Assembly (NCBI RefSeq): GCF_007115105.1
Contig: NZ_SULJ01000004.1
Coordinates: 124,001-188,000, forward strand
Reading direction: 5' to 3'
DNA: 64,000 nucleotides
Origin: Clostridium sp. HBUAS56010
GTDB lineage: Bacteria > Bacillota > Clostridia > Lachnospirales > Lachnospiraceae
A model generated the notes under the pieces. The model saw nothing but the letters and a program-made list of their open reading frames with translations, was not told the DNA's origin and did not search any database. Positions 43,711 through 52,492 of the stretch are shown here, piece after piece. Position 1 is the stretch's first letter. Each line of letters starts with the position of its first letter. The translations under genes and the position numbers were made by a program.

Positions 43711-45003
43711 TTAATAATCCGTATGGGAACGGCGTCTTCTGTTGGATTTCACAACAATAAATGCTCCGAATGCTCCCAAAGCAAGAACCAGAATCATGAT
43801 AAAGGGAAGATTATCAATCATGATACCAGTAGGGGTAATGGTTCCGGTATAAGTGTTGGTAAAGTCCGCAAGGTTGGTATTTTCCCCAATCACTCTCTGC
43901 TTACTGGATGCCAGATCATTTGTAGATAAAGATTCTCCCTCTCCCGCACTGTTGGTTACCGGAGTTCCGCCATTTTCTGTAATCATAACAGCAGGTGTAT
44001 ATCCTGGATTGCCGCTCTCTATTGCCTCATATTTTGAGCCTACATATGGATTGATTAATACAAGCTTCTGACCATGTTTTAGTTTTACAGTTGTCTGGGT
44101 CCCTGGAACAATCTCAAAATATTTATAACCAGAACCATCGGTCTCCAGAGTTTCCTGGGTATTTTCCAAAGATGTAACAACGGTACTGCCCTCTACTACA
44201 TATGCTTTATAGGTAACTGTATCTTCAACCACTTCCGGCTTTGTTACTGTTAACTGATAATCAAAGTATTTGCTCTTATCTCCGAAATCACCTGCAACGG
44301 TTTTTCCTATAGCCAGTCCCTGCTGAGACGGGTCTGTAGGATCGGTTCCTCCAGTCTGTCTGGTAAAGATATTTGTAAAAACAAGTCCGTTGGAATCTCC
44401 CGGGGTCGGATCTACCTTGTCCCCTGCCACACCTGTATTACCCGGATCTGCAACCGCTATGACTGCAGCAATTGCAGATACATAGGGACCTGATTCACTG
44501 TTTTTAACATAGAAGGTAATGGTATATTCCGCTCCGGAATAAGTCATATTTTCCCCGGATTGTAATGAATATGTATTCTGTTTCTCTTTGATATGGTAGG
44601 TGTACTGTCCTGCTCCCGGAAAGACGATTCCCTCCAGTATGTTTTCACTCTGTTTCGAGAGAACCATTGTTTCTCCATCAAGCGTTCCTGTATCCGCTGG
44701 TGCGTAAGAAATGGTCTTGTCTCCAATAACAGGCATCCGGTCCAGTTCTGTCTGGCTTGTCTCACCATTTAAACTGTCCTTTGTAAATTCAAAGATAAAA
44801 TCGGCTGTAGGAGGGGTTGTTCCTTCCGGCATCTTCAGTTTCTTTGTAATGGAAGCGGTGAGAGAATTTCCAGGTGTTCCGCCTGTAACAGGTTCTCCTG
44901 CTGCCAGAGCAGAAAAAGAGGTTAAAAAGCACACCACAAAGGATAGCACCAGTGCCAGATATCTTTTTTGAATCTTTTTGTTTTTCTTCGTTTTCATTAT
45001 CAT
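43711..45003 (-). CDS. Major pilin candidate (Spy0128/FctA-type backbone subunit)
   Basis: The roughly 430-residue protein has a signal peptide (YLALVLSFVVCFLTSFSALAA). A first pilin domain of about 180 residues (ADFIFEFTKDSLNG, FPGAGQYTYHIKE, YTITFYVKNS) is followed by a second (LAIGKTVAGDFGDKSKYFDY, GQKLVLINPYVG). The sorting signal is TPTG, a hydrophobic helix (LPFIMILVLALGAFGAFIVV) and an Arg-rich tail. There is no LPXTG; xPTG instead matches the VPTG-type motifs read by streptococcal class B pilus sortases. The ATG at 45003 follows AAAGGGAT. The gene sits between the signal-peptidase homologue and the first sortase, the usual place of a pilus backbone. Confidence 0.87.
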   Translation of the reverse strand: MIMKTKKNKKIQKRYLALVLSFVVCFLTSFSALAAGEPVTGGTPGNSLTASITKKLKMPEGTTPPTADFIFEFTKDSLNGETSQTELDRMPVIGDKTISYAPADTGTLDGETMVLSKQSENILEGIVFPGAGQYTYHIKEKQNTYSLQSGENMTYSGAEYTITFYVKNSESGPYVSAIAAVIAVADPGNTGVAGDKVDPTPGDSNGLVFTNIFTRQTGGTDPTDPSQQGLAIGKTVAGDFGDKSKYFDYQLTVTKPEVVEDTVTYKAYVVEGSTVVTSLENTQETLETDGSGYKYFEIVPGTQTTVKLKHGQKLVLINPYVGSKYEAIESGNPGYTPAVMITENGGTPVTNSAGEGESLSTNDLASSKQRVIGENTNLADFTNTYTGTITPTGIMIDNLPFIMILVLALGAFGAFIVVKSNRRRRSHTDY

Positions 45004-45078
45004 ATGATCCCTTTCTGCACAAGGCATCGGAAATAAAACCGCTGTGCCCTGTGTCTTGAATATTTTTCTTTTGCTTTT

Positions 45079-45588
45079 TTATATATTCCTGCGCCGGAAG
45101 ATGCCCATAACTTTTCCCATGGTATCAGAAATGTCCACCGCACCGTAAATACGGCTGTCTGCGGCATTGGTTCTGTGGTCTCCAAGAACAAATACTTCGC
45201 CTTCTTTTAGAGTCACTGGAAATTCAACGCCCTCCTCATACCGGTTTGTGGAAACATAAATACCAGGTTCCTGCTGTATGGCTCCATTAATCATCAGACC
45301 TTCTTGTGATATGTCCACCGTATCACCTGCCAAAGCAATCACTCTGCGTACCTGGATTTTTCCCTGGTATTTTAAAACAAGCACATCCTGGGCAACGTAA
45401 CGCTTATCCAGACGGTAAAAAAGCACCAGGTCTCCATCTTTTATGGCTGGATTCATAAAAGAATCCCCATTGCGGCAAAAACCAAACATAAAGGTAAACA
45501 ACAGTACAAACGTAAGGCATATTGCCCCGATTTTTGCAAAGAGAAATAAAATCTCTGCAAAGAGTGAAGGGCTTTTTCTCTCTGGCAT
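45079..45588 (-). CDS. SipA-like signal peptidase I homologue of the pilus locus, active site altered
   Basis: The 169-residue protein has one N-terminal membrane helix and the S26 signal-peptidase fold. At the nucleophile box it reads GDSFMNP (41-47) where active enzymes have G-x-S-M-x-P, so the Ser is shifted by one residue or replaced by Phe. At the general-base box it reads VRRVIALAGD (80-89) where active enzymes have a Lys-Arg pair, so Lys becomes Arg81. The late box GDHRTNAADSR is kept. In Streptococcus, pilus SipA lacks the catalytic dyad and acts as an assembly chaperone. This protein may be similar, or may be an active variant. It starts 1 bp after the adhesin stop codon. Confidence 0.82.
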   Translation of the reverse strand: MPERKSPSLFAEILFLFAKIGAICLTFVLLFTFMFGFCRNGDSFMNPAIKDGDLVLFYRLDKRYVAQDVLVLKYQGKIQVRRVIALAGDTVDISQEGLMINGAIQQEPGIYVSTNRYEEGVEFPVTLKEGEVFVLGDHRTNAADSRIYGAVDISDTMGKVMGIFRRRNI

Positions 45589-45589
45589 A

Positions 45590-48433
45590 TCAGCAAATCT
45601 CCTTATATTTATGGTGAAAAATCTTTATACTTAAAAAAACAGCCAATACCATAACAGCCATTCCCAAAAACAGGAAGTATTCTTCCTTTCCTTTAGCCAC
45701 TCCGGTTGGAACTACATGAAAATAATTACTTGTAAGTTCCATCTTATGAACCCCTTTCAAGGTATGGATTCCTGAATATGCAAAGATGCTTTCATGGGAA
45801 TAATGATTAAGATTTCCGGTATTTAATAAGGTTGCCGAATATTCCTGGTCATTTAATCTCCATTGATGCAGAGTATCAGGGGCTGTAATATAATTATCCG
45901 TAAGCACAGGCTGATTTCCAAAATCTATGATTCCGGATATAAAAGCCTCCTCATTGGATATCCAGGAACGAAGTGCATTGGTTTTGATCTTTACCGACGC
46001 ATTGGTATTACTTTTCATTACATAAGCCTCTTTGTCATTTCTGCCATTGAATAAAACAACGCTCATAGGCTTGTCAAAGGTAATGCCTGGATTGGAAACC
46101 AGGGAAGAAATCTGGATCAGAGTTTCTGCCGCCGTGTTGTTTCCAGCAATGATATTTATTTCCGAATCTTCATCAATACGGATACTGCCGGCATTCACCA
46201 TGCAATTATCTGCCCTGGCGGCGGAACCTTCATAATCTGCCACATACGTCCACTTGCTCCCTCTTTCTGCCGTTATATGCTTCACCGTAAGGTAGGCTGT
46301 GTCACCTGTGTCGTTGCTCCAGAAGCTTATGTCTGCTTTTAAATCAAACACAACACTGGCATATTCACCGATTGTTAAAGCTTCAAGCCGGTTATAGTCT
46401 GTAAGAAATCCATTCCCCCCATTTACATGGTGGTATTCCAAAGTTCCATTCCGTCCCACACTCAGCTCTGCTTTACAATTCGCAATCATTCCCATAAAAC
46501 CAGTTGTAAAGACTTTAGACTTGGTTCTGCCTGCTTCATCCCAGATTACAAGAGAAGCTTCCTCTTCTACTCTGATAAATCCGCTGCCTCCCCAGTAAAG
46601 ATAGAAAATCGGGTCCACATCTCCTTCTGCAGGCGAGTCCTGTTTTGTAATAGTGCTATCCCCTTCAAAGGTAATAAAATTAGCAGCTACAACTTCGGAA
46701 GCATGGGTATCCTGCCACGGGGCGCCATGAGATGCCGAACCTATTTCAGGTAAGCTGCCTCCGTATCCATCAACATCAACTCCCTCACCGCCGGAACCAT
46801 TCCGATAACTCATGGTAATATCACAGTCAATCAGGCGGACCTGAGGATTATAGACCGGATATATTGCAATGTCTCCCATTCCTGGTCCCTTGTATGTAAC
46901 AGAGTCAAAGGTAATACTCACATTAGGGGTTACATTGCCAGCCGGGAAATAACACCCGACCTCACTGCTTCCATACCAGGTAAGGTTGCTCATGGTAAAG
47001 GATTTCACAGAATTTGTGGTGGGAAAATAGAAATTGCCTCTTTCCACAATGGTATGGGGCCAGTTGAATATAATCTTATGACCATTTCCTTCGATTAAAA
47101 AGCTGCCGTCACCTGCATTGGTCTTTGTACCTACAAAAATCCCCTGTGGCTGACCATAATAACCGGGCTGATCCTGGCTCTGATAACTGGAATTCCACCT
47201 TCCGGTTCCATTGGTCATACCATACTCAATTACAATATCTTCCTGCAGTGAAATTTCCCATACGGTATCGCTGTTCACTGCCTCAATAAAATCTTTTGCG
47301 GTATTTACGGTTACTGACATCGCCTGGGGCGGCTCTGCAAGATGGAGTGCCCCATTAATTCCGTCAATGATGACCTCCTCTTCCTCAGATACAACAAGGG
47401 GATCACTGTATGCCGCCAATAGATCCTCACTGATTTCTATCCATTCAAATTTATTATCCCCCGCAATTCCCGATACAGGGAGCAGGTATTCAATTCCTCC
47501 TATTGTTTCAGCAGTGATGCCAACTCTGTAACTGCCTGGCTGGAGATTTTCGAACCAATAAGTTCCGTCTTCTCCGGTTTTTGTAGTTTGCAGCGGATTG
47601 TCCATATCCTCATCCGGATAAAGAGAAACAGAGTAGCCAAGGATCCCTCTTTCCTCTTCATCTATGATGCTGTTGGAATTTTCATCAAGCCACAGCGTTC
47701 CACTGATTGCCTTTCCCAAAGGAGCCTGCTGTAGATTAACCGTTATAAAAACTGGTTCCCCTTCATAATCATGATGTCTGATCTCTCCATTAAAAATATA
47801 GGTTCCCGCCACTTCACTGTCATATTCATCACATGCCCAGATCACAGGAACGTCTTTGACTTTTCCATATATACTGCCGTCTTCTTCACATGCAAACCAT
47901 GCAGATCTTTTGCCATTGTAAGAACCATAGATACGATACGAGACTTCTCCCCAACGATCTGTATAGGTATAAAGTCCTTCGCCTGCTGCCTCATATCCAT
48001 AAAGCTTCTTTGGCTGTTTTAGAACAAAGCCGGTCTGTTCCTCCCCATCAGGAAATACATCTGCGGAGGAAGGAGTCCCAAATGTACTGTCTGATTCTTC
48101 TGGATCTGGATCTGATTCCAATGCTATCCCATCTGAGGGTGTAGCTTTGTTCTCAGGTTTTTCTAACTTCTTAGATTTATGAGGGGGATCTATTTTTTCA
48201 AACTCTTCTTCTGTTTCCTCCAGTTGTACCACTGCCCGCAAAACCTTTGGCAAGTCTGGTTGTTTTGTACCTTTTGGCACAGCCACTTCCTTTGCCATAT
48301 CTGCAGTTTCGAGAGAGAGAATGGTCAATTGTGAAACCGATGTCTGTGCTTTTGCTGTAATAAAAAACAATGAAAATGCGGAAATAGCTGCCGTAAGGTA
48401 CCATACTTTTTTTAAATTCCTGAATCTGTTCAT
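45590..48433 (-). CDS. Large sortase-anchored surface protein, candidate pilus tip adhesin
   Basis: The 947-residue protein has a signal peptide (VWYLTAAISAFSLFFITAKA) and an acidic low-complexity stretch (about 70-135). An SdrD-B/Cna-B-like domain follows (ISGTLWLDENSNSIIDEEE, with a calcium-type DENSN pattern, about 245-345). A long region of beta-helix character (about 375-870; FITFEGDSTITK, SIRIDEDSEINIIAGNN) is of a kind seen in adhesins. The sorting signal is VPTG, a hydrophobic helix (FLFLGMAVMVLAVFLSI) and a basic tail. It is the first gene of the pilus operon, where tip adhesins usually lie. The ATG follows GGAGGTG. No ligand can be predicted. Confidence 0.85.
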   Translation of the reverse strand: MNRFRNLKKVWYLTAAISAFSLFFITAKAQTSVSQLTILSLETADMAKEVAVPKGTKQPDLPKVLRAVVQLEETEEEFEKIDPPHKSKKLEKPENKATPSDGIALESDPDPEESDSTFGTPSSADVFPDGEEQTGFVLKQPKKLYGYEAAGEGLYTYTDRWGEVSYRIYGSYNGKRSAWFACEEDGSIYGKVKDVPVIWACDEYDSEVAGTYIFNGEIRHHDYEGEPVFITVNLQQAPLGKAISGTLWLDENSNSIIDEEERGILGYSVSLYPDEDMDNPLQTTKTGEDGTYWFENLQPGSYRVGITAETIGGIEYLLPVSGIAGDNKFEWIEISEDLLAAYSDPLVVSEEEEVIIDGINGALHLAEPPQAMSVTVNTAKDFIEAVNSDTVWEISLQEDIVIEYGMTNGTGRWNSSYQSQDQPGYYGQPQGIFVGTKTNAGDGSFLIEGNGHKIIFNWPHTIVERGNFYFPTTNSVKSFTMSNLTWYGSSEVGCYFPAGNVTPNVSITFDSVTYKGPGMGDIAIYPVYNPQVRLIDCDITMSYRNGSGGEGVDVDGYGGSLPEIGSASHGAPWQDTHASEVVAANFITFEGDSTITKQDSPAEGDVDPIFYLYWGGSGFIRVEEEASLVIWDEAGRTKSKVFTTGFMGMIANCKAELSVGRNGTLEYHHVNGGNGFLTDYNRLEALTIGEYASVVFDLKADISFWSNDTGDTAYLTVKHITAERGSKWTYVADYEGSAARADNCMVNAGSIRIDEDSEINIIAGNNTAAETLIQISSLVSNPGITFDKPMSVVLFNGRNDKEAYVMKSNTNASVKIKTNALRSWISNEEAFISGIIDFGNQPVLTDNYITAPDTLHQWRLNDQEYSATLLNTGNLNHYSHESIFAYSGIHTLKGVHKMELTSNYFHVVPTGVAKGKEEYFLFLGMAVMVLAVFLSIKIFHHKYKEIC

Positions 48434-48530
48434 CTTTCACCTCCTTCCACACAAAATCCTTATCTTCTGGTTCACAATTTTTATCTTTTCTCTCTCATGA
48501 TTGATTGGAAATACTTTACTTTTTTAGTGT

Positions 48531-48591
48531 AGTATAAAAGTGTTTTATTTTGTAATTCCATGTACTGAATCAATAAATTTATGTACTGAAT
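48531..48591 (-). promoter_or_regulatory. Pilus operon promoter with 11-bp direct repeats at 21-bp spacing
   Basis: A -10 TATACT (48531-48536, minus strand) has a poor -35 (GGAATT, 48554-48559). Directly next to that -35 are two perfect copies of ATGTACTGAAT (48560-48570 and 48581-48591), 21 bp apart. Paired direct repeats of this length and spacing beside a weak -35 are usual for LytTR-type activators, though other regulators are possible. The 98-bp leader ends in the GGAGGTG of the adhesin gene. Confidence 0.55.
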
Positions 48592-48628
48592 ACCTGTCCA
48601 TTTATATCCCAGCCATCAGAATAGATAC

Positions 48629-48671
48629 AAAAAGACCAGGTCCCGTTCATGTTCCGGTTCCTGGTCTTTTT
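48629..48671. terminator. Intrinsic terminator after the GntR gene
   Basis: A perfect 12-bp stem, AAAAAGACCAGG with CCTGGTCTTTTT (48629-48640 and 48660-48671), is T-rich on both strands. It lies 19 bp past the gntR stop and shields the pilus promoter from read-through. Confidence 0.9.
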
Positions 48672-48690
48672 CAATCCGTATTGCTATATA

Positions 48691-49386
48691 TTACCGTCTG
48701 ATAATCACATTCAGATCTATATTAATCAGATTAATATGTCTTTTTGCATAAAGCTCTGCCACTTCTTCATCCCGTGCCTTCAGCGCATCCACAATATCCT
48801 GATGAGCTTTAATGGCATTTTTTGCATTCTGGGGTACCTGAAAGGTTTTTAAACGAAAATCCCTGATACATTCGTCGATCTTCTTACAAATGAAAATCAT
48901 CATCTTATTTTTGCTGCATTCCACAATCTGTCTGTGAAGCTTTTCATCATACTTCGCCATAGCTGCAATGTCTTCTTCCTCCACAGCCCGGATAAAACGC
49001 TGATGAATCCGCTCAATCTGCTCCAGTTCCAGATCTGTGGCACGCTTGGCAATCAGTCTGGCACACAGGGGTTCCACCGCACTGCGGACCTCAATATAAT
49101 CCTTTAACTCCACTTCATTTTTTAGAAACCATTCTGCCAGTTCTTCCTGTCCAAGTTCCTTTTTACTGACCAGGAATGCCCCTCGTCCCGGCTTAATTTC
49201 AACCAGCCCCTTGGCCTCTAAAATACGGAATGCCTCTCTGACCGTTCCCCGTCCTACCGAGAGTTTCTCGCACCATTCTTTTTCTGTAGGTAATTTTTCT
49301 CCGACCTGTATTTCATCGGCTGCAATAAATTCCTTCATACTGTTTACTACCTGCTGCACAATCGGTATTCTGGAAACCTCTGTCAT
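48691..49386 (-). CDS. GntR-family regulator, FadR/FCD subfamily
   Basis: The 231-residue protein has the GntR winged helix (GEKLPTEKEWCEKLSVGRGTV then REAFRILEAKGLVEIKPGRG, about 28-70). An all-helical FCD effector domain follows (YIEVRSAVEPLCARLIAKRA; metal-ligand pattern around YDEKLHRQIVE and KAHQDIVDALKARD). FCD regulators usually sense sugar acids or other small carboxylates. The gene stands alone. Half-sites TTGTATGATGT (49431-49441) and TTGTACGATGT (49505-49515) upstream resemble the operators of the transketolase/ABC operon, so that operon may be its target. ATG at 49386. Confidence 0.92.
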   Translation of the reverse strand: MTEVSRIPIVQQVVNSMKEFIAADEIQVGEKLPTEKEWCEKLSVGRGTVREAFRILEAKGLVEIKPGRGAFLVSKKELGQEELAEWFLKNEVELKDYIEVRSAVEPLCARLIAKRATDLELEQIERIHQRFIRAVEEEDIAAMAKYDEKLHRQIVECSKNKMMIFICKKIDECIRDFRLKTFQVPQNAKNAIKAHQDIVDALKARDEEVAELYAKRHINLINIDLNVIIRR

Positions 49387-49430
49387 GTTATCGCTCCCTC
49401 TTTCTTCCTATCGCTGGCAAAACCATTACG

Positions 49431-49515
49431 ACATCATACAATCATTGTATCACATTTCAATAAAAGTGCAAACATATTCATTTATTTTCTACTTTTTCCA
49501 TAACACATCGTACAA
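49431..49515 (-). promoter_or_regulatory. Two TTGTAYGATGT sites upstream of the GntR gene; rest of 49387-49722
   Basis: TTGTATGATGT (49431-49441) and TTGTACGATGT (49505-49515), both on the minus strand, share their 5' half with the TTGTATG operator candidates at 40.5 kb. They may be autoregulatory sites. The rest of this 336-bp gap holds the glyS terminator at its right end and, at about 49589-49675, a short open stretch without a start codon. I see no gene. Confidence 0.45.
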
Positions 49516-49674
49516 TTTTACCAGTTATCACAATTATTTTCCATAAATTTCCACAATAAAAAGGAAAGTGTTCCTCTCTGCTCCATCAGGCGTTTCCGGC
49601 ATGGGCAATTAATTCACGAAAAGACTCTTCAAAACGCTTGTCATCTTCTGTCGTTCTTTTTCTCCTTTTACCAT

Positions 49675-49712
49675 TAAAAAATGCGGGTCAGGTCTATGAG
49701 CCTGCCCCGCAT
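49675..49712 (-). terminator. Intrinsic terminator after glyS
   Basis: On the minus strand, ATGCGGG pairs with CCCGCAT with a further CAGG/CCTG stem inside (49681-49712), followed by six T (49675-49680). It lies 11 bp past the glyS stop. Confidence 0.9.
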
Positions 49713-49722
49713 ATACGGATTC

Positions 49723-51111
49723 TTAAAAACGGAATTTATCTTCAAAGTAAGCTTTCAGCTCTGCAACCGGAACACGGACCTGTTCCATGGTATCACGGTC
49801 ACGAACAGTTACAGCGTGATCCTCCTCTGAATCAAAGTCATAAGTAATACAGAAAGGAGTTCCAATCTCGTCCTGTCTTCTATAGCGTTTTCCAATATTA
49901 CCTCTGTCATCAAACTCACAGTTATAATATCTGGAAAGTTCCTGAAATACTTTTTCTGCACCGTCGTTGAGCTTTTTGGATAATGGAAGCACACCGATTT
50001 TCACAGGAGCAATGGCAGGATGGAAATGAAGAACGGTACGTACATCTCCCTCTGCAATCTCTTCCTCATCGTATGCTGCACAAAGGAATGCAAGGGTCAC
50101 ACGGTCAGCGCCAAGAGAGGGTTCAATCACATATGGAATATAACGCTCTTTCTTCTCGTCATCAAAATAAGTCAGATCCTGACCGGATGTGGTCTGGTGC
50201 TGCTTTAAATCATAATCGGTTCTGTCAGCAATTCCCCATAATTCTCCCCAGCCGAATGGGAACAGGAATTCAATATCCGAAGTCGCCTTGCTGTAGAAAG
50301 AAAGTTCTTCTTTCTCATGATCCCGGACACGCATCTCCTCTTCTTTAATTCCAAGGGTCTTTAACCAGTTGATGCAGGTCTCTTTCCAGTAAGCAAACCA
50401 CTCTAAATCTGTATCAGGCTCACAGAAGAACTCCAGTTCCATCTGCTCAAATTCTCTGGTACGGAAAGTAAAGTTTCCTGGAGTGATCTCATTACGGAAA
50501 GACTTGCCAACCTGACCAATTCCAAAAGGAATCTTCTTTCTGGAGGTTCTCTGGACATTCTTAAAGTTTACAAAAATACCCTGAGCAGTCTCTGGTCTTA
50601 AATATACAGTATTTTTAGCATCCTCTGTCACACCCTGAAAGGTCTTAAACATTAAGTTGAACTGGCGGATATCAGTAAAATCATGTTTGCCGCAGCTTGG
50701 ACAGCAGATATTCTTCTCATCAATATATGCTTTCATCTCTTCCTGAGACCAGGCATCTACCGACCCTTCTATAACAATGCCGTTTGCAGCCATATAATCT
50801 TCGATGATCTTATCTGCACGGAAACGTTCTTTGCAGGCCTTGCAGTCCATAAGCGGATCGGAGAAACCTCCTAAGTGTCCTGATGCAATCCAGGTCTGGG
50901 AATTCATCAAAATCGCACAGTCCACTCCCACATTGTAGGGACTCTCCTGAATGAATTTCTGCCACCATGCCTTTTTTACGTTATTCTTAAGCTCCACACC
51001 TAAGTTTCCGTAATCCCATGTATTGGCAAGACCTCCATAAATCTCAGAGCCAGGGTAAACAAATCCTCTTGATTTTGCAAGTCCTACAATCTTTTCCATT
51101 GTCTTTTCCAT
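49723..51111 (-). CDS. glyS: Glycyl-tRNA synthetase, homodimeric type
   Basis: The 462-residue protein charges tRNA-Gly. Class II motifs are [20 protein letters not shown] at the start, motif 2 around [26 protein letters not shown], and motif 3 in [14 protein letters not shown]. The zinc-type pairs CKAC and CPSCG are visible near 90 and 137. The C-terminal anticodon-binding domain starts near [11 protein letters not shown]. It belongs to the eukaryotic-like alpha2 type common in Firmicutes. Only 14 bp separate it from the lipoprotein gene upstream, and no T-box leader was found in that gap. Expression therefore probably depends on the upstream operon. Confidence 0.97.
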   Translation of the reverse strand: MEKTMEKIVGLAKSRGFVYPGSEIYGGLANTWDYGNLGVELKNNVKKAWWQKFIQESPYNVGVDCAILMNSQTWIASGHLGGFSDPLMDCKACKERFRADKIIEDYMAANGIVIEGSVDAWSQEEMKAYIDEKNICCPSCGKHDFTDIRQFNLMFKTFQGVTEDAKNTVYLRPETAQGIFVNFKNVQRTSRKKIPFGIGQVGKSFRNEITPGNFTFRTREFEQMELEFFCEPDTDLEWFAYWKETCINWLKTLGIKEEEMRVRDHEKEELSFYSKATSDIEFLFPFGWGELWGIADRTDYDLKQHQTTSGQDLTYFDDEKKERYIPYVIEPSLGADRVTLAFLCAAYDEEEIAEGDVRTVLHFHPAIAPVKIGVLPLSKKLNDGAEKVFQELSRYYNCEFDDRGNIGKRYRRQDEIGTPFCITYDFDSEEDHAVTVRDRDTMEQVRVPVAELKAYFEDKFRF

Positions 51112-51125
51112 GATCTTAACCTCTC

Positions 51126-51761
51126 TTATTTAAAAATAATGTAATTCTTTCCCTCTGCTGCCTGCACTGTATGAGAATCTTTTATAACAACATTGTCAGA
51201 AACAAACAACAGCTTTCCACCGGTCTGAATGGTGACAGGATTCTTTGTCTCCACAACAACTGCATGGCTCTGTTCTTTTCCGCTGAGCGCCTTATTATCT
51301 GCCTTTGCCTTCTTTTTATCGTCCGCTTTTAAAAGCACAACGCCTTCTGACTGGCTTTGCCCATATATATCAGAAAAAGAGCTGACTTTTATGGAATCAA
51401 CCTGATTGGCTTTGTCTTCATATTCGGCAGTAAAGCCTGCCAGGTCATCCCCTGTTCCATATTGGAATACCATGGTTGCAATGCCCTTTTCCATCGAACA
51501 GGAATCTAAGGTAACCGCTCCTTCCCCATGGTTCTGGTTATAAGATGCTGCAGCCTCTTCTAAGTACGTTTTCAGTTCTTCCACATCATAGTAATCCTGC
51601 TCTGCATACGTTTCTACGGTTGCAGTCTGAAGAACCCCATCTCCTTTTACAAAGATTCTGCTGCTTTCTGCATTCAGCGCATTACCGCCTGCCCTTCCAA
51701 GACAGCCAGTCAGCATTCCTGCTGCAAGCACTGCTGCAAGAAACATTCTCTTTTTCTTCAT
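51126..51761 (-). CDS. Hypothetical lipoprotein
   Basis: The 211-residue protein has a lipoprotein signal ([15 protein letters not shown], lipobox Cys20). The following domain has several short beta-strand-like stretches ([36 protein letters not shown]) and a late basic linker ([12 protein letters not shown]). It lies between recO and glyS, 14 bp before glyS, so it is probably co-transcribed. I recognise no family. A surface-attached role is likely from the signal alone. Confidence 0.8.
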   Translation of the reverse strand: MKKKRMFLAAVLAAGMLTGCLGRAGGNALNAESSRIFVKGDGVLQTATVETYAEQDYYDVEELKTYLEEAAASYNQNHGEGAVTLDSCSMEKGIATMVFQYGTGDDLAGFTAEYEDKANQVDSIKVSSFSDIYGQSQSEGVVLLKADDKKKAKADNKALSGKEQSHAVVVETKNPVTIQTGGKLLFVSDNVVIKDSHTVQAAEGKNYIIFK

Positions 51762-51812
51762 GCTTTTCCTCCTTGCAATTGGATTCCAGGAAATTATACC
51801 AAATCCCTCCTG

Positions 51813-52478
51813 TCATTTCAATACTTTACTCCCCATCATGGTCTGTAAAATCTCAAGGGAATGAAACTCCCTGTCCACATAGCGTTTCTTGTTGATTTCC
51901 ACGCAGCGGGCAAATTCTTCCAGCACAGTCTCCGTAAGAGTAAAAGTATAAAGATGCTCCATGGGGGAAGCAATTACATATTCCCATGCGTAATTAGCAG
52001 AATCGCTAACTGAACGGGGCGGTGACTCTGTATATTCACCGCTTAACACCATGGCTTTTAACTCAAAGATTCTCTGGACCAGCTGGTTTTTTAACGCCGG
52101 TTTTAACAGCGCCCGTACAGACTGGTATAGAAGTTTCAGCAGTCCTGTTCCATTTTCGTTCTCCCTGGAATAATAATCTGCCAGCTCCAGAAAATAAGAG
52201 CCATAGCAGGTTCCCTCCATATCAATGGTCAGATCTTCAAAATAATTGCTGATCTCCGCTGACTGGAGGGTATAGGAATCCCTTCCTTCGAACAGCGAAA
52301 ACTCTCCGAAAGCAAACGGTCTGCCAACCGCCATCAATTGATTGCCAGGTCTTCTTGCGCCTCTGGCAAATGCTGTGATCTTTCCCCGTTCCCTGGTAAG
52401 AATCACAAGGCGCTTATCCATCTCTCCCACAGGGAAGGCTTTGATTACCATCCCCGTCAGCTTTACAACTTCCCTCAA
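51813..52478 (-). CDS. recO: DNA repair protein RecO
   Basis: The 221-residue protein has the RecO N-terminal OB-fold (VIKAFPVGEMDKRLVILTRERGKI, then ARGARRPGNQLMAVGRPFAFGEFSLFEG). A helical C-terminal domain follows. The four-Cys zinc cluster of many RecO proteins is not seen, and the protein is short compared with about 240-250 residues. RecO loads RecA with RecR during recombination repair. The start is probably TTG at 52478 after GGTGG; the first internal ATG (52451) would cut into the OB-fold. It follows era by 14 bp, the usual Firmicutes order. Confidence 0.92.
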   Translation of the reverse strand: MREVVKLTGMVIKAFPVGEMDKRLVILTRERGKITAFARGARRPGNQLMAVGRPFAFGEFSLFEGRDSYTLQSAEISNYFEDLTIDMEGTCYGSYFLELADYYSRENENGTGLLKLLYQSVRALLKPALKNQLVQRIFELKAMVLSGEYTESPPRSVSDSANYAWEYVIASPMEHLYTFTLTETVLEEFARCVEINKKRYVDREFHSLEILQTMMGSKVLK

Positions 52479-52492
52479 TTTTTACCACCATT

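Noticed and set aside
49589-49675. Short open stretch (about 28 codons) after the glyS terminator
   Set aside because: It has no start codon in frame and sits behind a terminator; possibly a gene relic, too short to identify.
51112-51125. T-box leader for glyS
   Set aside because: The gap to the upstream gene is only 14 bp, and no specifier stem or T-box sequence is present.
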